Positions 1 through 18,868 of a DNA stretch of 64,000 bases are shown in pieces. The notes under the pieces are model-generated. The model worked only from the letters and a program-made list of their open reading frames with translations. It ran no database searches and was not told where the DNA came from. A program made the translations under genes and the position numbers. The first letter of the stretch is position 1. The number at the start of each line of letters is the position of its first letter. Source of the stretch: Urechis unicinctus (Eukaryota; Annelida; Polychaeta; Xenopneusta; Urechidae); assembly GCA_034190875.2 (NCBI GenBank), contig CM067345.1, positions 25,738,853-25,802,852 of the forward strand, written 5' to 3'.

Positions 1-3000
1 CACATGCTACAGTGACGCGGTCACAGCAAAGAGTTTATAGCGTAGGTATAAACTCTTTCGTCGCAGGTCCCAATTGAAACACTATTTGACTTAACTGACC
101 ATGCCTTCATCGTTTATAATAATAAGGGTAAGAGTTACCTATCTTTCGTTGCTTCAGAAACATGCTTATGAAGAAATATGTCCTGGGCCTGTGAATTATC
201 CTACCACATAATGTCAAAGTGTTAAAATCATGGACAATTACACACTATTCATTCGCAACATTTGACAACAATTATCAAAGTATGTCATTGTTTTCAGGGG
301 AACTGTTGCGTGACCGGTGTTCTTACATCCCGAACTTCACACCACATGTGCGATGCGAGGTCTCTGCAATAATCAAGTTCTACTTATTTGTTCGCCCTCT
401 AACGTAAAGTAGTGCTCCTCCTTCTCAACAATCGATGATATCCCGCTCCTCTTTCCAAACGTGCTGATTATAGGTCAGATATTCTCATCTATCCAGCTCA
501 GCTTACGCCCACCAGCCTATCTAGTTTAGAGGAACCGATCGGCTGGTACACCAACTGGAGAAAGATACTGAACAGGCAGGAAATCTGGAACAATTCATGT
601 TCGCTGCAGACAGGATGAGACCCTCGATTATATGATTGTCCTGCACTTGTCTTCCGAAGGCGATAAGAAATCGCGCCCGGATATGAACTTATTGGCCACT
701 CAACACAATTCCTCTATCAAAAGATATCACCGCTTTAAGGGATTGATGCCACGTGCTCTGGTGATTCCAAATATCCTGCAAATATTGAGACTTGCCCGAT
801 TTGGTTGTTATAGTCTCGCCCCTCTCGGTACGCTTGTAATGTTTGCATGAGTGGATTTCAATGCAAGTTCAGAGTAGGGATATTATTTAAGCTATGCAGA
901 CACCACCGAATGACAGTAACCGTATTAACCCCATCTGCGCCGCGGTGAATATCTCGGTGCGGTTTTAGATATCTTAAGATTGCCATTCAGAATGTAGCTG
1001 ATTTAACAATCTAGTGTATTTAAAGTGGCATCTATTGTGAGACGATTGTAGATGTCATTAAGAGTCTGTCGTTATGAGAACGTGAATAATACTGAACCTT
1101 TAGTTGCAGCATCAAACAAACAGTAATCTGTGAGGCTTCTATTGTGACAATAGTCCCATTTCCTTCTAATTCTCGAAATTATATCCGTAGAATGGAGTTC
1201 CATCTTTGGATGATGCTATTTCTAAGGCTGTTGCAAAGTCCAGTCGCTTTTGTTATGACAGTGCTTGTATAATAACCCAAATATTACACGTGGCAGGTGT
1301 TATTAGACATTCGAAGCCGAAAACAAGGTGAATTCAGTGGTAATACCAGAAGATGATGCATACTTAGTAACTCGACACGGTAGTCACTTAATTGCATATT
1401 TTTGTAAACAATGTCTGGAATCTATTTTCAAATGGCCAATATCAATAAATTATCGAAGATTTGCTATTCCTAATACTTTGAAAAGATTACAATCGCGTCA
1501 TATCAGCAACTAGACAGAAGCGGAAATATATTTAGAATGTTCTGACACTGTATACATGAATCTGTAATGCACACCTTGAAGGTACATACAAAGACAATCC
1601 AAAGCGAGAGATCCATATTTATGCCAAATTACTTATAAAAGTGTTCCTTGGCGCTCTCAGGGTAAATATTGTAGTTGTTGCCCATCAGTTGACTTATGAG
1701 GTCAAACAAGCAAGTTGTGAAAACAGGACCCCAAACTGTAACAAAAACAGAGCAAATGAAGCGTGAGACAGCACTCCCTGTGAATACAACTTTTCGCCAT
1801 TGATGGTGGATGCCAGTCATGGTAGGAATCGATGATATTTAATACGGATGCCGTTAGGGGTTTGTGATGTCACAATACATGAGGTTACAGAACGTCGACA
1901 GGAAATGCACGGCATTTCTTGAAATATAACGTCACCATCCTACCGGCATCCTGGGGCATTACACAACATATACAGTACGCTGAACGGTTTAAAAAACAAC
2001 AGTTTTCAATGATTTATCATACGTGACAGCGTGGAGAATTATATAAACCTGCGGCAATCATAAAACACATTGATTGCGAACGTCATAAAATTTAACACTT
2101 GTTTTATTAATTCAGGTTTAATTAAGAGTTTTAATGACAAATAAACCCTCAAATAATCCAACCTGATTTATATCCGGTTGGTAGAAAATCATTGTTACTT
2201 TATCGGGTATCTAAGATAAACATTGACTTACACATCGACTGACATTTACTTAAATCACATAACAACCGCTTATTATAAAGTTTCCAGCAGTGTACAAGGA
2301 GATTCCATTCGTGACTTGCTAGGTGAGTTAATTAGCTCGACTTGCTTTGTACGATTCCTGATCGCTCAAAGCATGCACAGGTGAATATACAATAAATATA
2401 GAGCAATCCCTGAGTGCTATATTACTGTCATATACGCCATTGTCCCTGTTGAACTACTTCAACAAACTAACATGGGTTCTTGATGAAACACTTATTTGAT
2501 GATTTAAATCGATGTTTATTCTCCTTCCCAGTGACATGTTCCTTATCATTGCATTGCTTCATTAACATGATATAATACAGGGTTAAAATACACATCATCA
2601 ATAATCTCTAATTTATGCCCCATCCCCCGGCACCCCCTACCTTGTCTTCACCAATGTCATGATCATCCACATGACTTTGCTTCTGCATCAGGAAATAATC
2701 TCCAATTTGTGTCCCAGTGTTCCTCATACAATTACGTATGTCATGGTGCCCTATTGTAAGCCCGGCCTTACACCCAAGCCGAGGTGATTTGTTTTATGTA
2801 ACTCAATCAGGATTCCGGTCGATAATGAATCAAGTTGGGATACATCTGGATTACTGGGGTGAGTTACAGCTTATTCCATGTATTACAATATCCCATATAT
2901 CTATGCAGCATTAGATTGTAGGGGCGTTCATGTCGCATTTGATCCCACGTACTGGGTGCTTTTGTGAAGCATGTCAACGGTAGACAAAGAGACGTGTTAT

Positions 3001-4474
3001 TAGATCACCTTCAATGATCATCCTTAGAAGAATAAAGGCGTTAGTCGGAAGATCTATATTTGATAGTTTAAGAATGAACTTTGTTTTATTCAACTGCAAT
3101 GCTTGGAATACTATCGATATCATACATGGTAACTTAATATAAACCTTTTTTGTTCGTCTGTGAGAGCATTTGGAGAATAGGATGAACCGTTCCAGATTTC
3201 ATGGCGATTTTTCAAGGTTACAGTTGACAAATTGCCTCTGCCTCATTTATGAAAAAATGTGAACCACTTGCCATCACAGGTGCATGATTTAAACAAATTA
3301 AAAAACACATTATGCAGCTCCCTTTTGCAATCGGGAGAAACGACAACATGTGAGGATTAAAATGTAACAAATTCAGGAAAAATACGGAATTCCATTAAGC
3401 CAAGTTTGGTGTAATTGTTGTTGGCTTTGTTGAATTACAATCCACCACAACCATCAGCATTGTGACATTAATGCCCATCAAGGTCTGTATGGTATTCATA
3501 TAGAGAAGGGGTCTGAAAATGTAAGAATCGTATATATTCCTGTTAACGTTTCATGGACAATTAAGACCTTAGTACCTTTGGCAAACCACCACATTCGCAT
3601 TGAGCTAGTGTTTGATGATATAAAGTGTTTCCTTGTATGGCGTCATGCAGCATAAAACATCACAAGCAGTTTCCATGTATGTTGTATGTACCAACTGGTT
3701 ATGTGGTTCTTCATTTTATTGCTGCTTATGTCAATACCTAATGACACCCTTCCATGATACATCAGTGGCGCCATAGATAGTGCATGTTTATTTCCTTAAA
3801 AATACTCCGTAGTGGACAGTGAGCGATGAGACCGATAGTCCATTCTTTTTCAGGGACTGTTTTGGCTCCAGTCAGAATAACTTTGGTGTCACACAAGTGG
3901 TGTCATATATCTTCAACCTATAACCCAGTGTACGCATGACCCGTGGTTACACCCTCACAAACAGTAGCATGCCCAGCACCAAGATACTGAGCATTGACTT
4001 GCAATTCACGTGGTCATTTGCGAAGTTTATTTATATCTTGCCTTTCATTCAACGTCCACTTCGTTGAAAAACGGACTAAAAAATATAACACAGCTAGTAC
4101 TTCGGGAGTTCACATGTATTTGAAATATTCCATAAGAAATTAAGTGTGTCATTCCATAACGTCGCTGTCATCTGCACTTCGTAAGCTACGTCTCTGATAT
4201 ATCAGGTAATAGTTCACATTATTAAACAGCGACGGGTTCTTGGACATGTCAAATTACCTTTGCAGATATTACCTCTTGAACTGGCAATTTACGCCATACC
4301 AAAAATCGTTTGATTGCGTGATGATTGGATAGATTTGGATGGATACCACGCGATGGAATATCGAATCATGACGAGACACCACAGAGCAATACATGTATTA
4401 ACGACTTAACGTCAGGAATAATGAACATACCAACGACGATGCATTTGAAGGTTACGAGGTAAACAACATTGATA
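1..4474. other. Gene-free stretch downstream of the sulfotransferase gene
   Basis: I find no coding exon here on either strand. Open frames are short and look like chance frames in AT-rich DNA, with no recognisable domain. The right-hand end is presumably 3' UTR of the sulfotransferase gene, which ends at 4475 on the minus strand; a TTTATT (AATAAA on the minus strand) lies at 4026-4031. The only structure seen is a short perfect inverted repeat near the left edge, listed separately. Confidence 0.6.
28..58. repeat. Perfect 12-bp inverted repeat
   Basis: AAAGAGTTTATA is followed after a 7-base loop by TATAAACTCTTT. It could form a hairpin, or be the inner end of a repeat that continues outside the window. 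No gene is attached to it. Confidence 0.6.
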
Positions 4475-10011
<5,537 letters not shown>

Positions 10012-11075
10012 ATTCCACTTGTGGTGTTTCAAAATAACGTAACCATTCGTGCAGGTATTCAACACTAATAACAGCTGTGTCCGCAGCTTAAGATATTGGT
10101 AAGGGTTTGTTTGAATCACATGTACACACAGTTGAGCAATCAACCGTACAAATGTTTCAGAGATTTTCAAAACAGGCCTGTAGCGATCGCCGAGTCAATC
10201 AATAAGCATACAAAGAGCCACACGAATTTGCCTGATTTTCCAAATGGGTTAACATAGTATTTGTGATTTCTGCTCATACTAAGTACGCGATAGAAATTCA
10301 CTTTACACGCTATTCGGCGATTGTCACGGCACCATGAGAGGTGTGGTTGTTCTGGGTACGTTGTACTCAGTCAACATCAATCGGCAATCTCACGGTGTTT
10401 GGGCCGCTCGTGAGGGATGGGGGGAGTATTGACACTAAAATCTTATTATGTATTTACAAAACAATATGTAGAAGCAATTCGTAGCTTTGATAATGTACTT
10501 ATAAAGCTGACCCTGCAGAGGCGATAACACGATGATTAAAGCTGGAAGGATGTGAGAATTGATGTGTGTTTAAAAGACCGATTGCGGAAGCTTATTCATT
10601 TAAATGCCTTAAATCACTCAGCTGGACGTTGATACAATTGTATTATTTTGTACCACTGACCACTGTCACCAAGTTGTAGTTATTCCTTCCTTTTTATACT
10701 ATATTGTAATTGTTTGTGTCTTGTGGAATCCCCTGTTTAATGATATCTGGTAACGTATTAAAATACATTAACACATATTTGTGATTTTATTTTACCATTT
10801 AAATTTCATTTGCACCTGTGGTACAACTGTACATGCTTAGCAACACCCTCCCTCTGGCCTGAGTGACAATGTGTTAAAGCCACCGATCAGTCCATCATGT
10901 GTTCCTGTCAGAGGGCTTCTCAAATATGAAAAAAAAAACCAATATGATGACGTCAACAAAGAAACTGAGCGTTACTGGTCCACAAAACAGATGAACTGGT
11001 ACTGGTCTGAGTTACTGGTGAGCAGGCCCAGGCCCGTACTGCGATATCAAGGCGTATTGATATCTCAGTATTCGG
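10012..11075. other. Upstream region of the sulfotransferase gene
   Basis: No exon or repeat is recognised. The sulfotransferase promoter should lie within the first few hundred bases, but I see no convincing TATA or initiator motif. Short open frames here have no family resemblance. Confidence 0.4.
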
Positions 11076-11420
11076 GGCTATATTTCGAAGGTAGGTAGGG
11101 TTTAACGGCACACCAACACTCATGTGTTATATGGGGCCATGATAGGTTAATAGATAAGATTGACCTGATTAAGCAGCCGCCTTCTAGGATAAATGAAAAT
11201 GGAGATGGAAAAGATAAAAATGGAAACGATTATCCTAGGGCAAGTCACCACCAGCCGATTGACTGAACCAGGCCATTCCAGTCTAGGTGAAATCTGGGCC
11301 AGAGTGTGTGTTGTAGATATGGCCCTCAAAAGGACCTCTCCACTCAACCACTTGGATCCCATTGTCCAGATACGGTGGGCCTATTCTACCCCCGCACCCA
11401 CAGGGGTGGCTATATTTCGA
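11076..11420 (+). mobile_element. SINE-like retroposon with 13-bp target duplication
   Basis: The direct repeat GGCTATATTTCGA occurs at 11076-11088 and 11408-11420 and brackets about 319 bp. The insert begins AGGTAGGTAGGGTTTAACGG, then shows the CACCAACAC..ATGTGTTATATGG and AAGCAGCCGCCTTCTAGGAT blocks. The same blocks recur at 12944-13125, so this is a dispersed family. A perfect 13-bp duplication and no terminal inverted repeat fit target-primed retroposition. No Pol III boxes were recognised. Confidence 0.75.
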
Positions 11421-11754
11421 TGTGCGAAAGGTGGCGTAAGTATTTGACAAGCTAGGCAAATGACCGACTTGAGGGACATTTGTACACCTTGGCAAAATCT
11501 ATAGCAAGGACGGAACTAAGAAGAATCTTTTCTCGTCGAGTTTTGACACCATATGGAGTATGTATGTGGCAATCCCCAGCGATAAGCGTGGGCCGATGTC
11601 TCCAGGCCGCAGCTTTGGTCTCTCGCTTATCCCGCGCAGGGCGATCAATGATATCCTGGCCATGGATTGCCTGTTGTTGAGATTTCCACAGGGAATCCTT
11701 CTATTACGTAGATGGAAACCCCCTATTTTCCCCTCGTTTTCGATTTTTTTTAAT

Positions 11755-12560
11755 TCCGTCACGTCATTGCGGGGATAGCGAGATTTACAAATTTTAGTTA
11801 AGTTCCGACGCTCCAAAACCTACTTTCTCACGCATAGACATGATCCTAAAGTTAATAGACGTTTTAAACAACATTTCATCTAATAACTGGCGAAGTTTCA
11901 TCAATATTGGTGGCAGGAAACTTAAGAACGTCCCCATGTACATCCATCAATGCGGAGATCGCGCGATTATAAATTTACGTTAAGTTCTACCGCTTCAAAA
12001 CCTACTTTCTCGCGCATAGACATCATCCTTAAGTTCATAGACGTTCAAAACAACATTTCATCTAATAACTGGCCAAGTTTCATCAATATTGGTGGCAGGA
12101 AACATGAGTTATACTTATAGGAATGTCCCCATGTACATCCAGCAATGCGTCATTACGGAGATCGCGCGATTATAATTTTTTGTTAAGTTCCATCGCTTCA
12201 AAACATTTTTTCTCACGTATAGACATCATCCTTAAGTTAATAGACGCTTTAAACTACATTTCATCTAATAACTGGCCAAGTTTCATCAATATTGGTGGCT
12301 GGAAACTTGAGTTATACTTATAGGAATGTCCCCATATACATCCAGCAATGCGTCATTGTGGAGATCGCGCGATTATAAATTTTTGTTAAGTTCCACTGCT
12401 CCAAAACCTACTTTCTCACCCATAGACATCATCCTAAACTTAATAGACGTTTCAAATAACATTTCATCTAATAATTGGCGAAGTTTCATCAATATTAGTG
12501 GCAGGAAACTTGAGTTACATTTGTAGGAATGTCCCCATGTACATCCAGCAATGCGTCATG
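11755..12560. repeat. Satellite, four units of about 183-203 bp
   Basis: The landmark (C)TCCAAAACCTACTTTCTC recurs at about 11811, 11994, 12196 and 12399, giving steps of 183, 202 and 203 bp. Each unit also carries CATTTCATCTAATAA(C/T)TGG and TTTCATCAATATTGGTGG. The two later units contain matching 66-aa open frames, but these share stop positions only because the DNA is repeated. No sign of coding. Confidence 0.9.
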
Positions 12561-12565
12561 GTGGT

Positions 12566-12690
12566 GGTGTCAGCTGAACCTCGTAAAAAGCGGCTGCGCT
12601 TGTGCCGCAATGTTTATTGTATATTTTTATAACTCGATAAAAACCGTAGTTACAGTTTACTCACATTCTCGTATCAAAATATAAATGACC
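12566..12690 (+). mobile_element. Left-end fragment of the 40590-43005 TIR element family
   Basis: The segment starting GGTGTCAGCTGAACCTCG and continuing with CGGC(T)GCGCTTGTGCC matches the left end of the TIR element at 40602-40720. Similarity fades after about 120 bp. No right end is seen, so this is a truncated copy abutting the satellite. Confidence 0.6.
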
Positions 12691-12914
12691 GTTGATGCGT
12701 TTTGTCAGAAGCGGATAATTCAAACCTACGGACGTAATAGTCGTCTGCCGTGGCGGACAACATCAAAAGCGCAATTCGTCACGTCGCCGGCAACGCGCCA
12801 TGGCGCACCAAGTAGATCAGAGCTGCCGAGTCTGAATATATAATTTCTGTATGCACTTTTTTTCATTTAAGCATATATTTCTACGCAATGGAGAGCCATG
12901 CAGTAGGCAGTCAG

Positions 12915-13128
12915 TCAAGTGAGTGAGTGAGTGAGTGAGTATAGGGTTTAACGGCACACCAACACGTATGTGTTATATGGCGCCTATAGATAGGTTAATA
13001 TGTAAGTTTGACCTAGTATAGGTTTAACGGCACACCAACAATATGTGTTATATATATATATAGATAGGTTATATGTAGTTTGACCTGATCAAGCAGCCGC
13101 CTTCTAGGATAAATGGATAAATATATAC
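12915..13128 (+). mobile_element. Second copy (partly duplicated) of the GGGTTTAACGG SINE family
   Basis: After a GTGA tetranucleotide run, GGGTTTAACGGCACACCAAC appears at about 12949. GGTTTAACGGCACACCAACA appears again at about 13020, followed by the AAGCAGCCGCCTTCTAGGAT block. This is the family inserted at 11089-11407, here with its head duplicated and merging into TA repeats. Confidence 0.65.
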
Positions 13129-13131
13129 AAT

Positions 13132-13132
<1 letters not shown>

Positions 13133-13223
<91 letters not shown>

Positions 13224-13310
13224 TATATCTCTATATATATTTATATAATATATATATATAAAATATATATATGTGCCTCTATATATATATAATTTTAAAT
13301 AATATGTATA
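13133..13310. repeat. (TA)n microsatellite
   Basis: A nearly pure TA run to about 13220, then imperfect TA-rich sequence to about 13310. Confidence 0.93.
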
Positions 13311-14023
13311 TGAATGGGTCTTTTTTCAGAGGATTTGGTATGTAAATTGTTCCCTTTTCCCACTTTGGCTTGGTATAAATATGGTCCGGTTTTTGTTTAC
13401 CATGGCGGCTCACCCCTACCCTTTCCCCACCCCCGGGAGATATTGTGGTCAATTGGAGTTAACTGTTGGCCGGGCACCTGTAGACAAAACGATCTTTTAC
13501 CCCCTGGCCGCCTAGTCTATGCCTCTGACTCCGGGGGTTCCGCTGAACAACTCGACCCTGAGCCAGCGACAGTGCAATATCTAAATCTGATAAGCCCAAA
13601 TTTTCATTAATCATGTTTGTCAATCTTCGTGTCCAATCAATGCAGAGGTCGTGACCTGAATTCACCATAGTCGCGCGAGACCCGATCATTGAATATCCGA
13701 AACATGTATGTGTCCCGCTGCCAGTGGTTTGGCGATCTTGACTACTGGCCACACAGTATCACCATAAGGTCATGGGTGACCATCTTTGTAAATCTTTGGT
13801 ATTTGCCTAAAATGTAGTTATCAACGCCAAGCCTTCTATCCAACAAGGGCAAGGATCTAACAAGCAGAAGGCTTTGTAATTGTACAATAGGGATGCTGTA
13901 TCGTAGCCTAACGTTTAGGCCAATGATAGATAGAGTGATAGCCAGTTAGTCATTAATTTAGTCTGCTGTTCTTAATGGTCACAAATAGAAGTGGACACAT
14001 GGCAAGAATTATGGTTAATTATA
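13311..14023. other. Unassigned intergenic stretch
   Basis: 13380-13780 is distinctly richer in GC than its surroundings and has open frames on both strands of under 100 codons. None shows a domain I recognise. It could be an old transposon fragment. The right-hand part is probably downstream of the PLP-enzyme gene's polyadenylation site. Confidence 0.4.
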
Positions 14024-14029
14024 TTTATT
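14024..14029 (-). terminator. Candidate polyadenylation signal of the PLP-enzyme gene
   Basis: TTTATT on the plus strand reads AATAAA on the minus strand, about 270 bp past the stop codon at 14301. It is a canonical hexamer at a reasonable distance but untested. Confidence 0.4.
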
Positions 14030-14300
14030 CATTCAGATAAATATATTATCAATTCATTAATATCAGCCTTTTGATATACATATTTATCAACTACCCGACC
14101 TGACAATGCACATTTGGAAATCTTCATTATGGTTTACTTGAATGTAAACCAAAAAATCTTAGCAACATAAAATATGAAAGACTGATAAATATCACCACAT
14201 GGGTGGCACCCACTTCATTATCACCCAAAAGCCCATAAGATTAATCATATATATCTTGTCTCCATTAATTAATTAATACATCTAGGGCATTATCACATGG

Positions 14301-17300
14301 TTAACATGAATTTTCAGACTTGATGAGGAACAGCTCATCAGTTAATTCCACAATCGCATCTCCTAACAATGTGTACTCCTGTAGCTCATTGTAAATATGA
14401 GCAGATATCCTCACATACAGATGTCCATCCACAGCTTTGATTGGGACCTGGCAACCCATATAAACACATAAGGTTTCTCATCAGTTCACTTGGCATATAC
14501 CATTATATGACAATGTTGAGAATAGTTCAGTTCAATAGTATATCTTCATTGAGGGAGTGAGTGTTGCTGTATTTGTAATCAAGGTGTGTCTCTGAAGGAT
14601 GATTATTAACCTCTATATGGAAGCGATGATACAAAGCATTCTGTACTTTCTCGGCCACACTGTAATCCACTTGAGAACAGCTGTTGTACAAAGATGCTGG
14701 GAGTCTCACGCACTGAATGGGGCAGGCTGATAACAGAACTATCTTGTCATGATGCATATGTTTGACATATGGTAAACTTCCCTTCATATATCTTTGGTAC
14801 AGTGAACATAACTTCTCCTTGTTCAAGATAAAGGCAATAATTAATATGCATTGCATTTTTATGCTATTATTTGAATGTAAATTGTTGAATCTACAGAGCT
14901 TAACATTCACCACTTTTATTACATATATCTATTAGCAAACACAATACTTTTGAAGTGGAACATTTTGCAAGATACATTCATGTTGCACACTTAGTATTGT
15001 TTCACAGCTCTGTCTATATCGTTGAACAACAATATATGTGAAAATATATTTTACCCACCATTCAGTTTGGGATCTGAGACAAGTAATCCACTGTTCCATC
15101 TTGATACCAACATGTAACCTGAACCACAATTCTAACACTTATTTATTTCTAAGTATCAAGCTGCCTTTATTAATGCATATATTTATTAACATCCATTCAT
15201 TTTCTATTGCAGAATGTGGATATAAAAATGAAAAACATTACCGGCAGCTTTAACAAGTTCTAAATTGTGGTGGAATATTTTCTCAGAACCCATAGCTTCA
15301 TAGAAATCGATATTGGTGTGTAAGGCCAATAACGGACTGTAATCCCTCAAACCTGTTTCAAAATATATGAATTGCCGGTGTTACTTATCACAGCATATTC
15401 AGGAGCTTGCTAACAAAGTATGACGAATATAGTCCAAAAGAAAGTGTCTGTAGTAATACCAATAACAAATAATTCCGTATTTTATATGATAATTTTACAA
15501 ATTATGTACCATAAGAAGTTTTGATAGAAACAAAGTTAGAAGCAAAGACATATACCTGACCAGATATACTCAGAAGAGAAACCAGAGCCAAGTCCATGAG
15601 ATGCAATGAGTGGGCGTGTTTGATACTGCAGATTCCTCTCCACATACATGAAAGCAGCCCCCTTGCCTGCACACAGCCATTTGTGTGCGTTGGAGGTGTA
15701 GTAATCAACTCCAAGTTCACCCAGGTCTAGACTGACTCCGCCCAGCACATGGGCACCATCAACCAATATGCGCACACCTCTGTTTGGAAAAAGGCAGCAA
15801 TTATTTAAGGTCTGATATGTTTGCATATTTGTCAAAGATGCATAGGACTTACTGTAGTCTTGGTGCACGGACAACTCACTTGACCAAGTAGTTCAATGTT
15901 TTGACAATAAGCTTATAGGCAGGCATTATTTCAACAGTCTCCAATTGCAAAGAGTGATTTCAAACAAACAAGCTATTAGCTATTCATTAATTATCATGAC
16001 ATAAATTAAAGTAGGACTGACTTGCTATGGCAGATGTCTGCCAGATCTTTGACTGGCATCAGGAATGGAGTGTTACTGGGAATATGATCAAACACTGCCA
16101 GCTTGGTTCCCACTGGTAAAGTCTTCTCTACTAAATCTATAATCTGAAAAGTATGACATAAATATTGTGATCTGATGTTTATACAACCCCATCCCCAATA
16201 TCCTGTTATAATAGAACCAATGGCATGTGATTACTCAGCAGTGTCCATGACAAAAAAACCACTGGATGAAGCATATGCTCTGCCTTTACATTGCTCAAGA
16301 AATGCACCTGTTGGGATGAGGTGAGGGGGAATGTGACGTTCTTCTCCAGTACAGTGGCACCTCGCTCCTCACACACTTTGTGAACAATCTTCTTCACAGC
16401 TCCTGGTTGTCACACAACATATGATCCTCATGACTAAATGCATATTAAAATATATACAGCAGAAAATACATCCGTTTGCAAATGATTTGTGGTAGAACCA
16501 TTAATCATGACATACAACATTGTGAATTTAGAAAGAGTATAAATGTTTGGAGGGAGTTTTGATCAAGGCATGAGAAATAAACAAGAAGCCATTTCCCAAA
16601 TATCGGATGAAATTGAAAACATCTATTTGTAAGACATATAAGCACTTGTAGATGCTGACCATATTCACATGAGAGAATGTAGACAGTGTCATGCTCTGTC
16701 AGTGCCTGAGCATGCAGGATGGTGTTGACAGCTGTAGTCACATTTGGCATCAGCACAAGATCCCGTCCATCACATCCTGCATGGAACATATCAAAATGCA
16801 ACGCAATTTGAATTTGGAGTAAGTTTAGCAATTTGTCGAATGAACGGTAAGTTTATAGAAGTAATATTAGTATTTCACAAATAATGGTGGGGAATATTGG
16901 TCATCAACTGATCAAGTTTTTTGGAGTCAAATAGCAAATGAAACTGGACATTCAAGAGCAAAACTGTTTAGAGATTAGCATCACAGTACATACCAACAAA
17001 CTTGGCAAGACGTCGTGTAATATACACCAGATGTGGGAGTAGAACTCTGTCGTAAAAACGCAGAGGCTGTTTTTCTATATAGATCTGCCATTTCTGGGAA
17101 TGTCATGCAACACATAAATTACAATAATGACTATTTCATGACAAAAGACAGGTGCCGGGCAATTAATAGGGCCATCAATAGTAATAATGATTAAATGATA
17201 CCAACCTATAATCTGAAACAACAATAATTGGATCCAAACCATTTATGAAGATTGACAGGTGAGTGATATCTACTAATTCAATCAGGAAATAGCACAGTTT

Positions 17301-18868
17301 AGCACATACTCTACCTGGGCAACATCTATAGCCTGTCTGAGAGCAGCACCAAATGCTCCATGGTTGAGAAATACAGTCTCATCCTGAAAATTAAAACCAT
17401 TATAAACACTCATACGAGAAATGAAAATCACACATGAATGTGTAAATAGGTCACTCTCAGAACAACATATTCCTAAATGACGAATGTTAAAGTAAATATC
17501 AGACTCAATGAATAAATTAAAGTTGTCTTCAATATTTGTCAAAAGAATTGTCCACTAGGCATCCATATGATTATATTTGATCAGTAAAGTAGATCATATC
17601 AGTTCTATTCAAAGCATTGCTCTATATGATTGTTGCACTAGCAATGACTATGTGTAAGTGTTAGAAAAGAAACATATCTAATAGAATATATTGATAATTT
17701 TGTAGGGTAAAATTCCACTAAGCCTCAACCTCTAAGTAAAAGTGTGTCTTCTTTGCATGTTTCCCATAGCTTGACTGTGTTTCTAACTTGAGTTCTGAGA
17801 AGTCAGGCAGCTGGAAAGGGAATGGGGGCGTCACATAGTCCTTCTGTATGTGGACAAATATTGAGTATCATTATATTTTGGACATGTATTTGCCTTAACA
17901 AAATGAAATAATCTACCCATCATTGCAATTACCTCATTTAACAGAGTGAGTTCCTGAACGTTTGATGCATGGAATGAACCAAAGTCTCTCTGAGTATGAC
18001 TGGAACATATTCAGTTTATGTGGACTCACTCAATAACTCTGTTTTTCAATCTCCCCTCTCTCACCTGTTTCCTTACCCCCTCACTCAAAGACTTCCTCAC
18101 TTGGGCATTTATCATTTAAGCACTTGTCCAATCTCTACTGAAAATCAGTCAGTCAGTCAGTCAGTCAGTCACTCTCTTTCACTCACTCACTCACTCACTC
18201 ACTCACTCACTCACTCACTCACTCACTCACTCACTCACTCACTCACTCACTCACTCACTACTCACTCACTCAATAAGTCAAATGGTCACACATGCACACA
18301 TTCCACCATTCACTCACTCATCAACTGTGTCACAAATAAAAGCTTCCACTCATAAATTACGCAATTAAATCTTGCGCCTCCCTCGCCCCTCGCCCATTCT
18401 TTCAAGCACACTATCAACCCCTGCTTATCCCACTCAATAACACACTCACTCACTCACACATTCATTATCTCCCTCCCTCACATACTAATACACTTGCACT
18501 TGCACTCTCACTCATTCACTCACTTGCTCGGTCGCTCCCTCCCTCCATTACTCACTCAATCAATTAGTCACTCACACATTTTCTAATTCATTCATTCGCT
18601 TTCACATACTCACTGATTCGTTCATTCATTCAGATACCAATCAATCAATCAATCATTCACTTCAATGACAATGGGTTCAAATGTATCAGCACATTTAGTG
18701 TTTAAAACACTGCTGACAAAAACAGTCAATAGCTGCAGATCAAATGGTTGCGTAGAATGCTTTCATTATAATTCGCCTTCATATAGTCACATATCTGCGA
18801 TAATCTCAAAAACAGCTTTAATCAGATAACTACCTCCCAGAGCTGGATGAAACAGTTGCATTCGACAT
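14301..18868 (-). CDS. Class-V PLP enzyme, isopenicillin N epimerase-like
   Basis: Thirteen exons: 18834-18868, 17933-17999, 17730-17843, 17315-17383, 16994-17093, 16660-16776, 16308-16402, 16022-16143, 15556-15779, 15242-15352, 15059-15118, 14611-14726 and 14301-14447. They sum to 1,377 nt (458 aa) and every junction keeps phase. It has the fold-type I aminotransferase layout: FLNHGAFG near the N-terminus, LVDGAHVLG with the PLP-binding Asp247, and SNAHKW with the Schiff-base Lys273. Length and motifs fit a full, intact enzyme. Metazoan members are annotated by similarity to bacterial isopenicillin N epimerase, but animals make no penicillin. The true reaction is unknown; racemase, desulfurase or lyase activity is possible. 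I see no targeting peptide, so cytosolic is likely. It is transcribed away from AP4B1, sharing the short intergenic promoter. Intron 1 (18000-18833) contains a CACT microsatellite. Confidence 0.88.
18141..18270. repeat. (TCAG)n then (CACT)n microsatellite
   Basis: About six CAGT units are followed by roughly 20 CACT units, and CACT-rich degenerate sequence continues to about 18650. It lies in intron 1 of the PLP-enzyme gene. The Ser-His-Leu-Thr frame through it is an artefact. Confidence 0.95.

Noticed and set aside
12123-12526. Two similar 66-codon frames as a duplicated gene
   Set aside because: They are satellite units; their similarity follows from the DNA repeat.
17996-18355. Ser-Leu-Thr-His repeat frame of 119 codons
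   Set aside because: A translation of the CACT microsatellite inside the PLP-enzyme intron, on the antisense strand.
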